From an uncultured Aquimarina sp. (GTDB lineage Bacteria; Bacteroidota; Bacteroidia; Flavobacteriales; Flavobacteriaceae): a stretch of 64,000 nucleotides of DNA. Under the pieces are notes generated by a model. It was not told the DNA's origin. It worked only from the letters and a program-made list of their open reading frames with translations, and did not search any database. Positions 8,825 to 17,604 of this stretch are shown here, piece after piece (the stretch's first letter is position 1; each line of letters begins with the position of its first letter). The position numbers and the translations under genes were made by a program. Location: positions 62,001 through 126,000 of the forward strand of contig CANMTP010000001.1 in the NCBI GenBank assembly GCA_947500845.1, in the 5' to 3' direction.

Positions 8825-9076
8825 ATGAGAAAAGATATTCACCCAGAAAATTATAGATTGGTTGCTTTTAAAGATATGTCTAACGATGAAGTTTTCTTAA
8901 CGAAATCTACAGCAAATACTAAAGAAACTTTAGAAGTAGATGGTGTTGAGTATCCATTAGTGAAATTAGAAATTTCAAGAGCTTCTCATCCGTTCTATAC
9001 CGGAAAATCAAAATTGATCGATACTGCAGGACGTATCGACAAGTTCAAAAACAAATACGCCAAATTCAAAAAGTAA
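8825..9076 (+). CDS. rpmE: 50S ribosomal protein L31, type B
   Basis: An 83-residue ribosomal protein L31 of the zinc-independent (C-) type. It begins [20 protein letters not shown], carries the conserved [13 protein letters not shown] and ends [15 protein letters not shown]. There are no cysteines, so the zinc ribbon of the C+ form is absent, as expected for this type. L31 bridges the ribosomal subunits. The gene stands alone with its own -7 box and a strong terminator downstream. Confidence 0.97.
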   Translation: MRKDIHPENYRLVAFKDMSNDEVFLTKSTANTKETLEVDGVEYPLVKLEISRASHPFYTGKSKLIDTAGRIDKFKNKYAKFKK

Positions 9077-9096
9077 TTTGGATATACAATATATTC

Positions 9097-9130
9097 AAAA
9101 GCCTTTCTCTACGCAGAAAGGCTTTTTTTT
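9097..9130 (+). terminator. Rho-independent terminator of rpmE
   Basis: AAAAGCCTTTCT, a short loop and AGAAAGGCTTTTTTTT form a perfect stem with an uninterrupted T run, 20 nt after the rpmE stop. Confidence 0.93.
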
Positions 9131-9132
9131 TG

Positions 9133-9234
9133 CCCTTCGAGCATCCTCAGGGCCACTTAATAATTTGTTGTCGTGAGCACTGAGGCTCTCGAAGTGCTGA
9201 TATGAATCAACTCCACCCTTCGAGTATCCTATGG
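9133..9234. repeat. Palindromic intergenic element, CCCTTCGAG type, plus partial second copy
   Basis: CCCTTCGAG with CCTCAGGG (9133-9152) is opposed by CTGAGGCTCTCGAAG (9180-9194). A second partial unit beginning CCCTTCGAGTATCCTATGG follows at about 9216-9234. Same family as 3164-3239 and 30909-30971. Confidence 0.65.
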
Positions 9235-9343
9235 ATTCGTTTAGATACTTATTTCAAAATAAAATAGCCAAACAACATTATTTTTAACACGAACGTCTTT
9301 ATTTTTGCAATGATTCGAATTATTAACTTTTTGAGATCAGCGC

Positions 9344-10516
9344 ATGAATTATATTCTTTTTGACGGAGCGTCACGTGATGCTTTATTACCTTTCACATTT
9401 ACCAGACCGGTGGCAGAAATCAGGATCGGGATTTTAACTATTCGAGAGAAATGGGAGAAATACTTGGGATATACAACCTCTACGGTTACCGAAGAGTATT
9501 TGAGTGAGAAATTTCCTATGGTGGAACTGGCAGAGAATATTATGATTAATAGTTCTTTTTTACCTAAAGAAGATCTTGTAGAGAAAATTAAACATCTTAC
9601 AGCGAATCAAGCTATCTTTTATCAAGAGGAACCTATTGCATTTCATGTAAAAGAAGATCAGGAAGTTGATTTTAATACCTATGAGGTTTTTCAATATGAG
9701 CAAGAAGTATTGACAGTCAAAAATACCTGGGATATATTTTCAAAAAATGAGGAAGCCATCAATCGAGATTTTGTTTTATTGACTAGTGGTAGAGAAAGTC
9801 AGCCTATCCCTGCAAGTAACAACGTGATCGCTCCAGAGCATATTTTTATTGAAGAAGGAGCGAAGTTGGAGTTTACGACACTCAATGCCAGCAATGGACC
9901 TATTTATATTGGTAAGAATGCTGAAATCATGGAAGGTAGTATCATAAGAGGTCCTTTTGTGCTTTGTGATCATGCAGCGGTTAAAATGGGAGCAAAAATC
10001 TATGGGGGAACCACGGTAGGGCCCTATTCTAAAGTAGGAGGTGAGGTCACTAATTCTGTTATCTTTGGGTATTCAAACAAAGGGCATGATGGTTATTTAG
10101 GTAACTCAGTATTGGGTGAGTGGTGTAATCTGGGTGCAGATACAAACACTTCTAATCTCAAAAATAATTATGCACCGGTACGATTATGGAGTTATGAAAC
10201 TGAAGGTTTTGCCAAAACAGGATTGCAATTTTGCGGTTTGATGATGGGAGATCACTCCAAATGTGGTATCAATACCATGTTTAATACGGGAACGGTAGTG
10301 GGAGTAAGTGCCAATGTTTTTGGAAGTGGTTTTCCGCGTAATTTTATACCGAGCTATAGCTGGGGTGGTAATGCCGGATTTACGACTTTTTTAACCAAAA
10401 AAGCTTTTGAAGTGGCAAAAGTGGTGATGTCTCGAAGAAAACTAGAATTTACTAAGGAAGATGAAAAGATTCTGGAGCATGTTTTCGAACAGACAAAACG
10501 ATGGCGCAAAGAATAA
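9344..10516 (+). CDS. Alternative Bacteroidetes GlmU-like bifunctional enzyme
   Basis: A 390-residue protein matching the Bacteroidetes family thought to replace GlmU (UDP-GlcNAc pyrophosphorylase / GlcN-1-P acetyltransferase). The N-terminus NYILFDGASRDALLPFTFTR is the divergent nucleotidyltransferase-type segment of that family. The C-terminal half (from about residue 165) is a left-handed beta-helix of hexapeptide repeats (IFIEEGAKLEF, IYIGKNAEIMEG, GAKIYGGTTVGPYSKVGG), ending in a basic helix. If the assignment holds, it makes UDP-GlcNAc for peptidoglycan and lipopolysaccharide in the cytoplasm. A TATTTTTG -7 box lies at 9300-9307. The role is inferred from family knowledge. Confidence 0.85.
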   Translation: MNYILFDGASRDALLPFTFTRPVAEIRIGILTIREKWEKYLGYTTSTVTEEYLSEKFPMVELAENIMINSSFLPKEDLVEKIKHLTANQAIFYQEEPIAFHVKEDQEVDFNTYEVFQYEQEVLTVKNTWDIFSKNEEAINRDFVLLTSGRESQPIPASNNVIAPEHIFIEEGAKLEFTTLNASNGPIYIGKNAEIMEGSIIRGPFVLCDHAAVKMGAKIYGGTTVGPYSKVGGEVTNSVIFGYSNKGHDGYLGNSVLGEWCNLGADTNTSNLKNNYAPVRLWSYETEGFAKTGLQFCGLMMGDHSKCGINTMFNTGTVVGVSANVFGSGFPRNFIPSYSWGGNAGFTTFLTKKAFEVAKVVMSRRKLEFTKEDEKILEHVFEQTKRWRKE

Positions 10517-10713
10517 GGGTTTATTGGCCTCAAAATAGTTGAAGCTATGCACTTTAATGTATTTACTTTCAAGTTCTAAAGACATAATATAGTTTTTGGC
10601 AAGCAGTTCGCAGTTTGAGTAACTGCGAAATTCGGATTTGTCTGTCACTACTCAAAGGAGTTTCAATCCTTAGTTGGAAAACTTTTGGTACTTATAGTGT
10701 ATAGTGGTTTGAT

Positions 10714-12345
10714 TTACTTGATTTTTTCTTTCCAAACTCGTTTTAAAATCAAGAAATTTTGTGGATTATTAGTCAGTCCTTTTACATTTTTCTGTGTAAA
10801 TCGTACTACTTCATCATAATACAAAGGAACAATAGGGGCATGTGCAACTATAATCGAATCCATTTTGGCATATTGTTGTTCTCTTACCTTTGTATCTGTA
10901 ATCAAAAAACTTTCTTCGTATAATCTGTCAAAGGTTTCGTTTTTGAAATGTGTATAATTGGGTCCGTTCGGAGTATGATTTTTGCTGTAATACGGAGATA
11001 GAAAATTCTCGGCATCAGGATAATCGGCAATCCAGCTGGCTCTAAATACTTCAAGTTCACCACTCCATTTCTTTTGCCGTATCGTAGAGGGTGGCATTAC
11101 GTCAACAATAATAGTTAGCCCTATTTTTTCGAGTTCACGTTGTATAAACTCACAAATGCTCTGGTAATTAGAGTCTGTGGCGATGCGTATGGTGGGATTA
11201 CGGTCTCCTGTTTGTTCTATGTACTTCTTTATATACTCATATGCTTTTTCCGTATCATATTCGTATCCGGGAATATTGTCAAACCCTGGAATTCCTTTAG
11301 GAATAAAACCATTAATAGCAGGGGTACCGATTCCATTTTTAAGATAGGTAATCATCTTTTCCCTATCAAAACCATGATTTATAGCTTTTCTAAGTAATTC
11401 TGATTGTATTTCTTTCTTTTCCGTATCCAGATAAAATCCTAAATACTCAGAGTTAAGATAGGGACCTTTGCTGATGTTGATTTGATCTTGGTATTTTTCA
11501 CGAAGTTTACCAGTAGGGGTGAGTAGCTCATCTTTGTATGAAGCGTCCAGGCTATTTAACAGATCAATCTTTCCTTGTGCAAACTGCAAAAATTCACTTT
11601 GTTTATCAGGCAAAAATGTAATGGCTACTGCTTCTAGATATGGTAGTTGCTTTCCGTTTTCGTCCTTTTCAAAATACAATTCATTTCTGCGGAATACCAA
11701 TTTCACATTTTCTTCCCAAAGTTTAAATTTAAAAGGGCCGGTACCTATAGGGTTGGATCTAAATTGATTTCCATAATAATCTACCACTTCTTTAGGAACT
11801 ACAGAACAGTAGCGCATGCTCATTAATCCTAAAAATGCAGGAAAAGGTTTGTTGAGTTTGATCTCAAAAATAGTATCATTTATAGCGTGGTATTTAGAAA
11901 CATTTTTTAGTACCCAGTTTCCTGGCGAAGCAACTTTTGGATCAACAAGTCTGTTAAAGCTATACGTAAAATCGTGAGCGGTGACTAACCTCGTGCCATT
12001 CTTGGTTTTGAATACTTCGTGTTTATGGAATTTAACATTATTTCTAAGAAAAAAGGTATATTTTAAACCATTTTCTGAAATCTCCCACCGCTTGGCAATA
12101 TCAGGTATGATATGTAAAGAATCATCTAATTGCACAAGACCATTGTATAATTGATTGGTAGACCAAATATTAGGCACATTTCTTGCGAATGCGGGGTCTA
12201 GAGAACTAATATTCTCGAATTGATTATATCTAAATACCTCATGGTCTCTATTATTTTGAGAGGATTTTCCACAAGAAATTAGTGAAAAAAATAGATAAGT
12301 TATTGTTAAATAGTGAATTATAGAAATGGAATGATTGACTCTCAA
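10714..12345 (-). CDS. ABC transporter substrate-binding lipoprotein (oligopeptide/dipeptide type)
   Basis: A 543-residue extracytoplasmic solute-binding protein of the family 5 (OppA/DppA) type. The lipoprotein signal ends in LISCGKSS. Family features are visible: RWEISENGLKYTFFLRNNVKFH, DFTYSFNRLVDP, GTGPFKFKLW and the late DYPDAENFLSPYYSK segment. It would bind peptides or related solutes and hand them to a permease. No permease or ATPase gene is adjacent, so its partner must be elsewhere. It is divergent from mtaB. Confidence 0.9.
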   Translation of the reverse strand: MRVNHSISIIHYLTITYLFFSLISCGKSSQNNRDHEVFRYNQFENISSLDPAFARNVPNIWSTNQLYNGLVQLDDSLHIIPDIAKRWEISENGLKYTFFLRNNVKFHKHEVFKTKNGTRLVTAHDFTYSFNRLVDPKVASPGNWVLKNVSKYHAINDTIFEIKLNKPFPAFLGLMSMRYCSVVPKEVVDYYGNQFRSNPIGTGPFKFKLWEENVKLVFRRNELYFEKDENGKQLPYLEAVAITFLPDKQSEFLQFAQGKIDLLNSLDASYKDELLTPTGKLREKYQDQINISKGPYLNSEYLGFYLDTEKKEIQSELLRKAINHGFDREKMITYLKNGIGTPAINGFIPKGIPGFDNIPGYEYDTEKAYEYIKKYIEQTGDRNPTIRIATDSNYQSICEFIQRELEKIGLTIIVDVMPPSTIRQKKWSGELEVFRASWIADYPDAENFLSPYYSKNHTPNGPNYTHFKNETFDRLYEESFLITDTKVREQQYAKMDSIIVAHAPIVPLYYDEVVRFTQKNVKGLTNNPQNFLILKRVWKEKIK

Positions 12346-12369
12346 TTTTAGTAAACGAATTATTGTTGG

Positions 12370-12377
12370 TATATTTG
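12370..12377 (+). promoter_or_regulatory. Probable -7 box for mtaB
   Basis: TATATTTG matches the flavobacterial -7 consensus. It lies about 100 nt upstream of the preferred mtaB start, implying a leader of some 95 nt. No -33 TTG at 17-23 nt was found. Confidence 0.45.
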
Positions 12378-12479
12378 CACCCTCAAAATTTATCCTTAAT
12401 CTTCATATTGTTTTGAAGGATGTAAGTGAAGGGTAAATATAACGAGATTTCTGTCTTCACGGAAATAAGACATGGTTTT

Positions 12480-13808
12480 ATGAGAAAAAAAGTTGCTTTT
12501 TATACACTAGGTTGTAAACTGAATTTTTCGGAGACTTCTACAATTGCCAGAAATTTTACCGATGAAGGCTTTGATCGTGTTGATTTTTCTGAAAACGCAG
12601 ATATTTATGTGATTAACACTTGTTCTGTTACAGAGAATGCTGATAAAAGATTTAAAACTATTGTCAAACAGGCGCAAAAGATCAATCCTGATGCTTTCGT
12701 TGCTGCTGTTGGATGTTATGCCCAATTAAAACCTGAAGAGTTAGCTGCAGTGGATGGGGTAGATCTGGTACTGGGAGCTACCGAGAAGTTTAAAATTACC
12801 GATTATATAAATGATCTCTCCAAAAATGATTTTGGCGAAGTGCATTCCTGTGAAATAGAAGAAGCAGATTTTTATGTGGGGAGTTATTCTATCGGAGATC
12901 GCACTCGAGCGTTCCTGAAAGTGCAAGATGGTTGCGATTATAAGTGTACTTATTGTACCATCCCATTGGCTAGAGGAATTTCTAGAAGTGATACCTTGGC
13001 GAATGTGTTGAAAAACGCAAAAGAGATTTCTGAAAAAGGAATTAAAGAGATCGTCCTTACTGGTGTCAATATCGGTGATTACGGTAAGGGAGAGTTTGGT
13101 AATAAAAAACACGAACATACTTTTTTTGAGTTGGTGCAGGCTTTGGATCAAGTCAAAGGCATTGAAAGGCTTAGAATATCGTCTATAGAGCCAAATTTAT
13201 TGAAAAATGAAACTATAGATTTTGTCGCAAATTCTAAAACATTTGTTCCGCATTTTCATATCCCGTTACAGTCTGGGAGTGATGAAATCCTTAAATTAAT
13301 GCGACGCAGGTATTTAAGTGATTTATATGTCGATAGGGTAAGAAAGATTAAAGAAGTGATGCCACATGCATGTATAGGAGTAGATATAATCGTTGGTTTT
13401 CCCGGTGAAACCGAAGATCATTTTTTGGATACTTACAAGCTCTTGTCAGAGCTTGATATCTCATATCTACATGTATTTACCTATTCAGAAAGGGATAATA
13501 CAATAGCAGCAGATCTTGCAGGTGTTGTTCCCTTAGGTGTTCGTAAAAAAAGAAGTAAAATGTTACGAGGCTTGTCTGCCAAGAAAAGAAGAGCGTTTTA
13601 TGAGAGCCAATTAGGTGCAGAAAGAACTGTCTTATTTGAATCTGAAAATAAAGAAGGATATATTCATGGGTTTACTGAAAACTATGTAAAGGTACGAACG
13701 CCATGGAATCCTACTTACGTAAATACATTGCATAGCATAAAGCTTAATGAAATTGACGATGACGGCGTGGTAAGATTTGATTTCGTCACAGAAGGAGTAA
13801 AAGCATAA
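12480..13808 (+). CDS. mtaB: tRNA (t6A37) methylthiotransferase MtaB
   Basis: Radical-SAM methylthiotransferase converting t6A at tRNA position 37 to ms2t6A. The N-terminal domain has its three cluster cysteines (TLGCKLNF, INTCSVTE, VGCYAQLK). The radical-SAM motif is GCDYKCTYCTIP (C-x3-C-x2-C). A TRAM-like RNA-binding tail follows. The ATG giving MRKKVAFYTLGCKLNF is preferred; the frame opens 18 codons earlier at a GTG, but those residues are not family-like. Length (442 residues) is normal. A terminator follows directly. Confidence 0.95.
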   Translation: MRKKVAFYTLGCKLNFSETSTIARNFTDEGFDRVDFSENADIYVINTCSVTENADKRFKTIVKQAQKINPDAFVAAVGCYAQLKPEELAAVDGVDLVLGATEKFKITDYINDLSKNDFGEVHSCEIEEADFYVGSYSIGDRTRAFLKVQDGCDYKCTYCTIPLARGISRSDTLANVLKNAKEISEKGIKEIVLTGVNIGDYGKGEFGNKKHEHTFFELVQALDQVKGIERLRISSIEPNLLKNETIDFVANSKTFVPHFHIPLQSGSDEILKLMRRRYLSDLYVDRVRKIKEVMPHACIGVDIIVGFPGETEDHFLDTYKLLSELDISYLHVFTYSERDNTIAADLAGVVPLGVRKKRSKMLRGLSAKKRRAFYESQLGAERTVLFESENKEGYIHGFTENYVKVRTPWNPTYVNTLHSIKLNEIDDDGVVRFDFVTEGVKA

Positions 13809-13818
13809 TGGTAAGACA

Positions 13819-13848
13819 TAAAAAATCTGCATTTATGCAGATTTTTTA
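13819..13848 (+). terminator. Terminator of mtaB
   Basis: AAAAAATCTGCATTTATGCAGATTTTTT is a perfect hairpin followed by T residues. It is near-symmetrical and could also act for the convergent gene ending at 13875. Confidence 0.88.
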
Positions 13849-13874
13849 TGTTTCAATACTATACAAAGAATATA

Positions 13875-14186
13875 CTATATATTGATGCCCACAGGCAGTA
13901 AATCTTTATATTTTCTTCTGTTTTTACGCATGAACTTAGCGATAATAGGACTTGTTGGGACCAATCTTATGTTACGATCCTGAATCACGTTAAACACGGC
14001 AACAATAAAATCCTCTTCGTATCCTTTTTCGATGTGTTCATCACTCATGATAAGTTTGGTTAGGAAAATTTTTCTTTCCTGTAGAGCGTACTCGATCTTT
14101 GCTTTTTGACCTTCAATTGTAGTTTCGAATTGTCTTAGAAATTCGTTATCGATGATTTCTAATTCAACATCACTCATGTTCTCCAT
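13875..14186 (-). CDS. Short GNAT-like protein (putative N-acetyltransferase)
   Basis: A 103-residue protein that looks like the compact GNAT-type family (YjdJ/NATD1-like): FETTIEGQKAKIEYALQERK, KIFLTKLIMSDE, then EEDFIVAVFNVIQDRNIRLV and the C-terminal PIIAKFMRKNRRKYKDLLP, in which the protein's last helix and strand match the family. The family is conserved but poorly characterised; substrate unknown. An internal ATG at residue 5 (MSDVELE) may be the true start. A run of eight G lies 38 nt upstream of the start. Confidence 0.7.
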   Translation of the reverse strand: MENMSDVELEIIDNEFLRQFETTIEGQKAKIEYALQERKIFLTKLIMSDEHIEKGYEEDFIVAVFNVIQDRNIRLVPTSPIIAKFMRKNRRKYKDLLPVGINI

Positions 14187-14223
14187 ATTTTTTTAAATTA
14201 TGAGGTATTTAAATCATACATAA

Positions 14224-14231
14224 GGGGGGGG
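14224..14231. repeat. Homopolymeric G8 tract
   Basis: Eight consecutive G in an otherwise AT-rich divergent intergenic region, 38 nt upstream of the GNAT-like gene start on the complement. Tracts of this length can slip in replication. Confidence 0.6.
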
Positions 14232-14468
14232 TGAACCCAATATTCTAACCTGTTCTTATAAACACACAAAAAGTATCCAATCAAATATATTTACAGATTT
14301 GGCGTTATCCATTTAGTATGTCTAACTAAGATTTGTTAGTTAAAAATTCCCTTTTTATAAAAATTTAACTCAGTATTTCCTTTTCTAGGAAAAAGGAATA
14401 CTATAATTTTGATATGCAAAGATACAAAAATTAGTGTTTTAAACGTATAACCCTCTGTTAAAATACCT

Positions 14469-15140
14469 ATGTTGCAGGAAGTTAGCCATGTTTACTTTAT
14501 CCCCGGAATGGCGGCAGACGTTTCTATTTTTGAACACATCAAGCTACCAGAAGATCAATATAGGATGTATACAATTCCTTGGAAGATCCCCCATAGGACA
14601 GAGTCTATCACCGAGTATGCAAAAAGAATGTGTGAAGAAATCAAGCACGATAATGCTGTACTGGTGGGAGTTTCATTTGGAGGAATTATGGTCCAGGAAA
14701 TGAGTAAACACTTAAATGTAAAAAAATTGATTATAGTTTCCAGCGTAAAAAATAAATATGAACTACCTAAAAGAATGAAAATCGCTAGAAAAACCGGATT
14801 TTACAAATTGCTACCCACTTCTTTAGTTTCCAAAATAGATAATTGGGAAAAGTTAGCTTTTGGTGAATTTGCTAAGAAAAGGGCGGCAATGTATCAAAAA
14901 TATCTTGCTGTTAATGATAAAACATATTTGGATTGGGCTATAGAAAAAATGGTTTGTTGGGATCAGGAAGAATATCCAGAAGAGATTATTCATATCCATG
15001 GTGAAAAGGATATTGTTTTTCCTATTTCAAACATTAAAAATTGCATCACAGTCCATAAAGGAACACATGTTATGATAGTGAATCGAGCACGATGGTTTAA
15101 CAAACATTTACCTGAAATTATTAATGATAACTTGCATTAG
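14469..15140 (+). CDS. Alpha/beta hydrolase
   Basis: A 223-residue single-domain alpha/beta hydrolase. An HVYFIPGMAAD oxyanion-type loop follows strand one. The nucleophile elbow is GVSFGG (Ser69), the acid is probably in HGEKDIVFP, and the base is His in KGTHVMIVNRA. No signal peptide is seen, so it is cytoplasmic. The substrate cannot be inferred; esterase and thioesterase roles are both possible. It is followed on the same strand, 65 nt on, by the lytic transglycosylase. Confidence 0.85.
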   Translation: MLQEVSHVYFIPGMAADVSIFEHIKLPEDQYRMYTIPWKIPHRTESITEYAKRMCEEIKHDNAVLVGVSFGGIMVQEMSKHLNVKKLIIVSSVKNKYELPKRMKIARKTGFYKLLPTSLVSKIDNWEKLAFGEFAKKRAAMYQKYLAVNDKTYLDWAIEKMVCWDQEEYPEEIIHIHGEKDIVFPISNIKNCITVHKGTHVMIVNRARWFNKHLPEIINDNLH

Positions 15141-15205
15141 TCTAACTTTTTACGTTATATTGTAGTATAAAATTTTATTCCCCCCAACAAAACCTACTTG
15201 AAATA

Positions 15206-16153
15206 ATGAAGATGATAAAAAAAGTTTTAGTTTTTTTAGGTGTTTTATTCACCTTTGGGATCTTTATCAATGCTACTAAGGACAAACCCCAAAAAACACA
15301 AGCACAAAAAATATTGGAAACTAGGTTGGTGAATGACTATAACGTCTACGCCATACCAATGCCCGATAATCTCAATTTTGCAGGTGAACTCGTCCCTATT
15401 GCGAATCCTGATATCAGAGAAAGAATGGATAGGGAATTATTGGTAAATACGTATTGGCAATCTAATGGGTTGCTTCTCTTCAAAAGAGCAAATAAATACT
15501 TTCCAATTATAGAGCCTATTTTAAAAGAACAAGGTGTACCTGATGATTTTAAGTACTTAGCAGTTATTGAGAGTAGTTTGACTCAAGCTGTTTCTCCAGC
15601 ACACGCTACGGGATTTTGGCAAATATTAAAAGGAACCGCCAAAGAATATGGGTTAGAAGTTAACCAAAACGTTGATGAAAGATATCATATCGAAAAATCT
15701 ACAGAAGTTGCTTGTAAATATCTTAAAAGTGCAAAAGAGAAATTTGGTTCCTGGACTTTGGCTGCTGCAGCTTACAATGCCGGACGTGCTGGCATCTTAA
15801 GACAAATGGAAAGACAAGAAGCATCTTCATACTACGATCTTTTATTGGGTGAAGAAACCGGAAGGTATGTTTTCAGAATAGTTGCGGTTAAAGAAATCAT
15901 AAGTAACCCTCAAAAGTATGGCTTTAATTTCGAGGAAGAAGATTTATATACACATATCCCTACTTTTAATGTATTAGTAGATGAACCTATTACCGATTTT
16001 AATGCTTTTGCAAAACAGTATGATATCAATTATAAGATTTTGAAACTTCATAATCCCTGGCTAAGAGAAACAAATTTGAATAATACCACTGGAAAAGAAT
16101 ATCTTATAAAAATTCCTAGAGAAGGCTATTATAAAACAGGAGTAGGGCAGTAG
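15206..16153 (+). CDS. Membrane-bound lytic transglycosylase (SLT domain), LysM-like tail
   Basis: A 315-residue exported peptidoglycan lytic transglycosylase, family 1 / MltD-like. A hydrophobic signal segment (residues 5-23) precedes the SLT domain at about 100-220, with the catalytic Glu122 in YLAVIESSL, then GFWQILKGTAKEYGL and AAAAYNAGRAGI. The C-terminal 55 residues (TFNVLVDEPITDFNAFAKQY to YLIKIPREGYY) resemble one LysM peptidoglycan-binding motif. The enzyme cleaves MurNAc-GlcNAc bonds with formation of 1,6-anhydro ends. It is shorter than E. coli MltD, with one LysM instead of two. Confidence 0.9.
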   Translation: MKMIKKVLVFLGVLFTFGIFINATKDKPQKTQAQKILETRLVNDYNVYAIPMPDNLNFAGELVPIANPDIRERMDRELLVNTYWQSNGLLLFKRANKYFPIIEPILKEQGVPDDFKYLAVIESSLTQAVSPAHATGFWQILKGTAKEYGLEVNQNVDERYHIEKSTEVACKYLKSAKEKFGSWTLAAAAYNAGRAGILRQMERQEASSYYDLLLGEETGRYVFRIVAVKEIISNPQKYGFNFEEEDLYTHIPTFNVLVDEPITDFNAFAKQYDINYKILKLHNPWLRETNLNNTTGKEYLIKIPREGYYKTGVGQ

Positions 16154-16215
16154 TTATTGAATTTTTGTTTTATTCAATTTTTTTTTACTTAAGTTAGCTG
16201 TTTATAATAAACGGC

Positions 16216-16584
16216 ATGAATATCTCAGTACTTGTTTCTTTAATTTTAATCGGTCTTTTAGCGGGATTTTTCAGTGGAACCTTAGGCATAGGGGGTAGTG
16301 TTATAATGATTCCTCTAATGCTTCTGTGGTTGAATTTTTCCCAGCATGAGGCACAAGGAACCAGTTTGGCGGTTCTAGCAGTTCCGGTAACTCTTTTGGC
16401 AGCTTATAATTATTACCAGGAAGGACATGTGAATTGGAAATATGCAGCTATAATCGCAATTACCTTTATCATAGGAGGTTACTTAGGTAGCAAATTAGCA
16501 ATTTCCATTAATCAGACATTACTTAAAAAGATTTTTGGCGGAGTTCTTTTGTTGGTAGCAATAAAGATGATTTTCGGAAAATGA
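16216..16584 (+). CDS. TSUP family permease, half-size (TauE/SafE)
   Basis: A 122-residue membrane protein with four hydrophobic helices, matching one repeat of the TauE/SafE sulfite/sulfonate exporter family: GLLAGFFSGTLGIGGSVIMIP and the end GGVLLLVAIKMIFGK. Full-length members have two such repeats (about 250 residues), so it would have to dimerise. Half-size forms are known. The substrate is unknown. It converges with the next gene, the stops being 7 nt apart. Confidence 0.85.
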   Translation: MNISVLVSLILIGLLAGFFSGTLGIGGSVIMIPLMLLWLNFSQHEAQGTSLAVLAVPVTLLAAYNYYQEGHVNWKYAAIIAITFIIGGYLGSKLAISINQTLLKKIFGGVLLLVAIKMIFGK

Positions 16585-16591
16585 TGATAAT

Positions 16592-17455
16592 CTAATTCTT
16601 ACGTCTCTGATTTTTTGAAGAATCTTTTTCTTGCTTATATTTTTCATATTCTTCGTCAATTCTTCGCTCTTCATCGGTTCTTCCATCTTCACCAACTTTA
16701 TTTTTCTTATTCTTTCTACCTTTTCCTTGATCTTGATTCAATGCGTTATCTAATTCAGCGTTTTCCTCTTCATCTAATAAACCTCTTGCATCCAGATCGG
16801 CAATGATAAGTGAGACCCCTTTTGACAAAGAGTTAAAGTGTATGTTATAAGAATTACTCAAGGATTCACTGGAATGGTGTGTTTCTATTTTTTGAATATT
16901 TAAAAGTTTTCTCTCTTCATTGGTGAAATACATCATTGGAAAACCTAGAGCATGTTTTAGTTTATTAACAATATGAGAATCCAAATTGGTTTTTTCGTCT
17001 ACATATACTAATTTAATATGTTCGCTGTATTCTTTACTTTTGGCCTTAAGATTTTCTTTTGTATCCCAAAAGAGTACTACAAAATCAATTTGATCATGAA
17101 ATCGGTCTGCCAGGTCGTTTAATGCCGGAATTTCTCCAATTCCGGGAACACACCAGGCAGCATAAGTAATAAGAAACAAAGGTTTTTCATATGCTGAGAA
17201 AGTAATGGGATCTTCCTTTAAGGTATTTACCGTAAAATTATCCAAATAGGTACCATTAAGATGGTTGGTGACTAGAGAATCAAATAAAAATTTTGCTCTC
17301 TCCAAGTCATTTTCTCTGTAAGCGGCATCCATTTTCATATTGTATTTTACAATATGTGCTGATATAGCTGTTGAAAATGGAATTTTTACTTCTGGTTGAG
17401 CAAACAAATTGCCGTAAAATGAAAAGAGTATTCCTAGAGTTAATAATTTTCTCAT
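16592..17455 (-). CDS. Exported thioredoxin-fold protein with broken CxxC
   Basis: A 287-residue exported protein (signal MRKLLTLGILFSFYGNLFAQ). A TlpA/redoxin-like thioredoxin fold occupies about 90-185: FLITYAAWCVPGIGEIPALNDL, then VVLFWDTKENLKAKS and the cis-Pro region LGFPMMYF. The usual WCxPC site reads WCVPGI, so the second cysteine is missing and a normal disulfide exchange reaction is not possible. The C-terminal 60 residues are highly charged (GKGRKNKKNK, DEERRIDEEYEKYKQEK) and probably disordered. It may be a thiol chaperone or a binding protein. Confidence 0.75.
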   Translation of the reverse strand: MRKLLTLGILFSFYGNLFAQPEVKIPFSTAISAHIVKYNMKMDAAYRENDLERAKFLFDSLVTNHLNGTYLDNFTVNTLKEDPITFSAYEKPLFLITYAAWCVPGIGEIPALNDLADRFHDQIDFVVLFWDTKENLKAKSKEYSEHIKLVYVDEKTNLDSHIVNKLKHALGFPMMYFTNEERKLLNIQKIETHHSSESLSNSYNIHFNSLSKGVSLIIADLDARGLLDEEENAELDNALNQDQGKGRKNKKNKVGEDGRTDEERRIDEEYEKYKQEKDSSKNQRRKN

Positions 17456-17604
17456 TACAAAATAATTACAATCGCTAATGTACTATAAAGTCTTTAAAAA
17501 AACAGTATTTACCGAGAAAACTTAATTTCTCGATAGTTCGTTTTAAAGGCTTTTAAGTGCCAAACTTTTATTAGATAACGTAATATATTAAGCAATTAGT
17601 GTGC

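Noticed and set aside
12741-13151. 136-residue minus-strand frame
   Set aside because: Antisense to mtaB across its radical-SAM motif, so it is not a gene.
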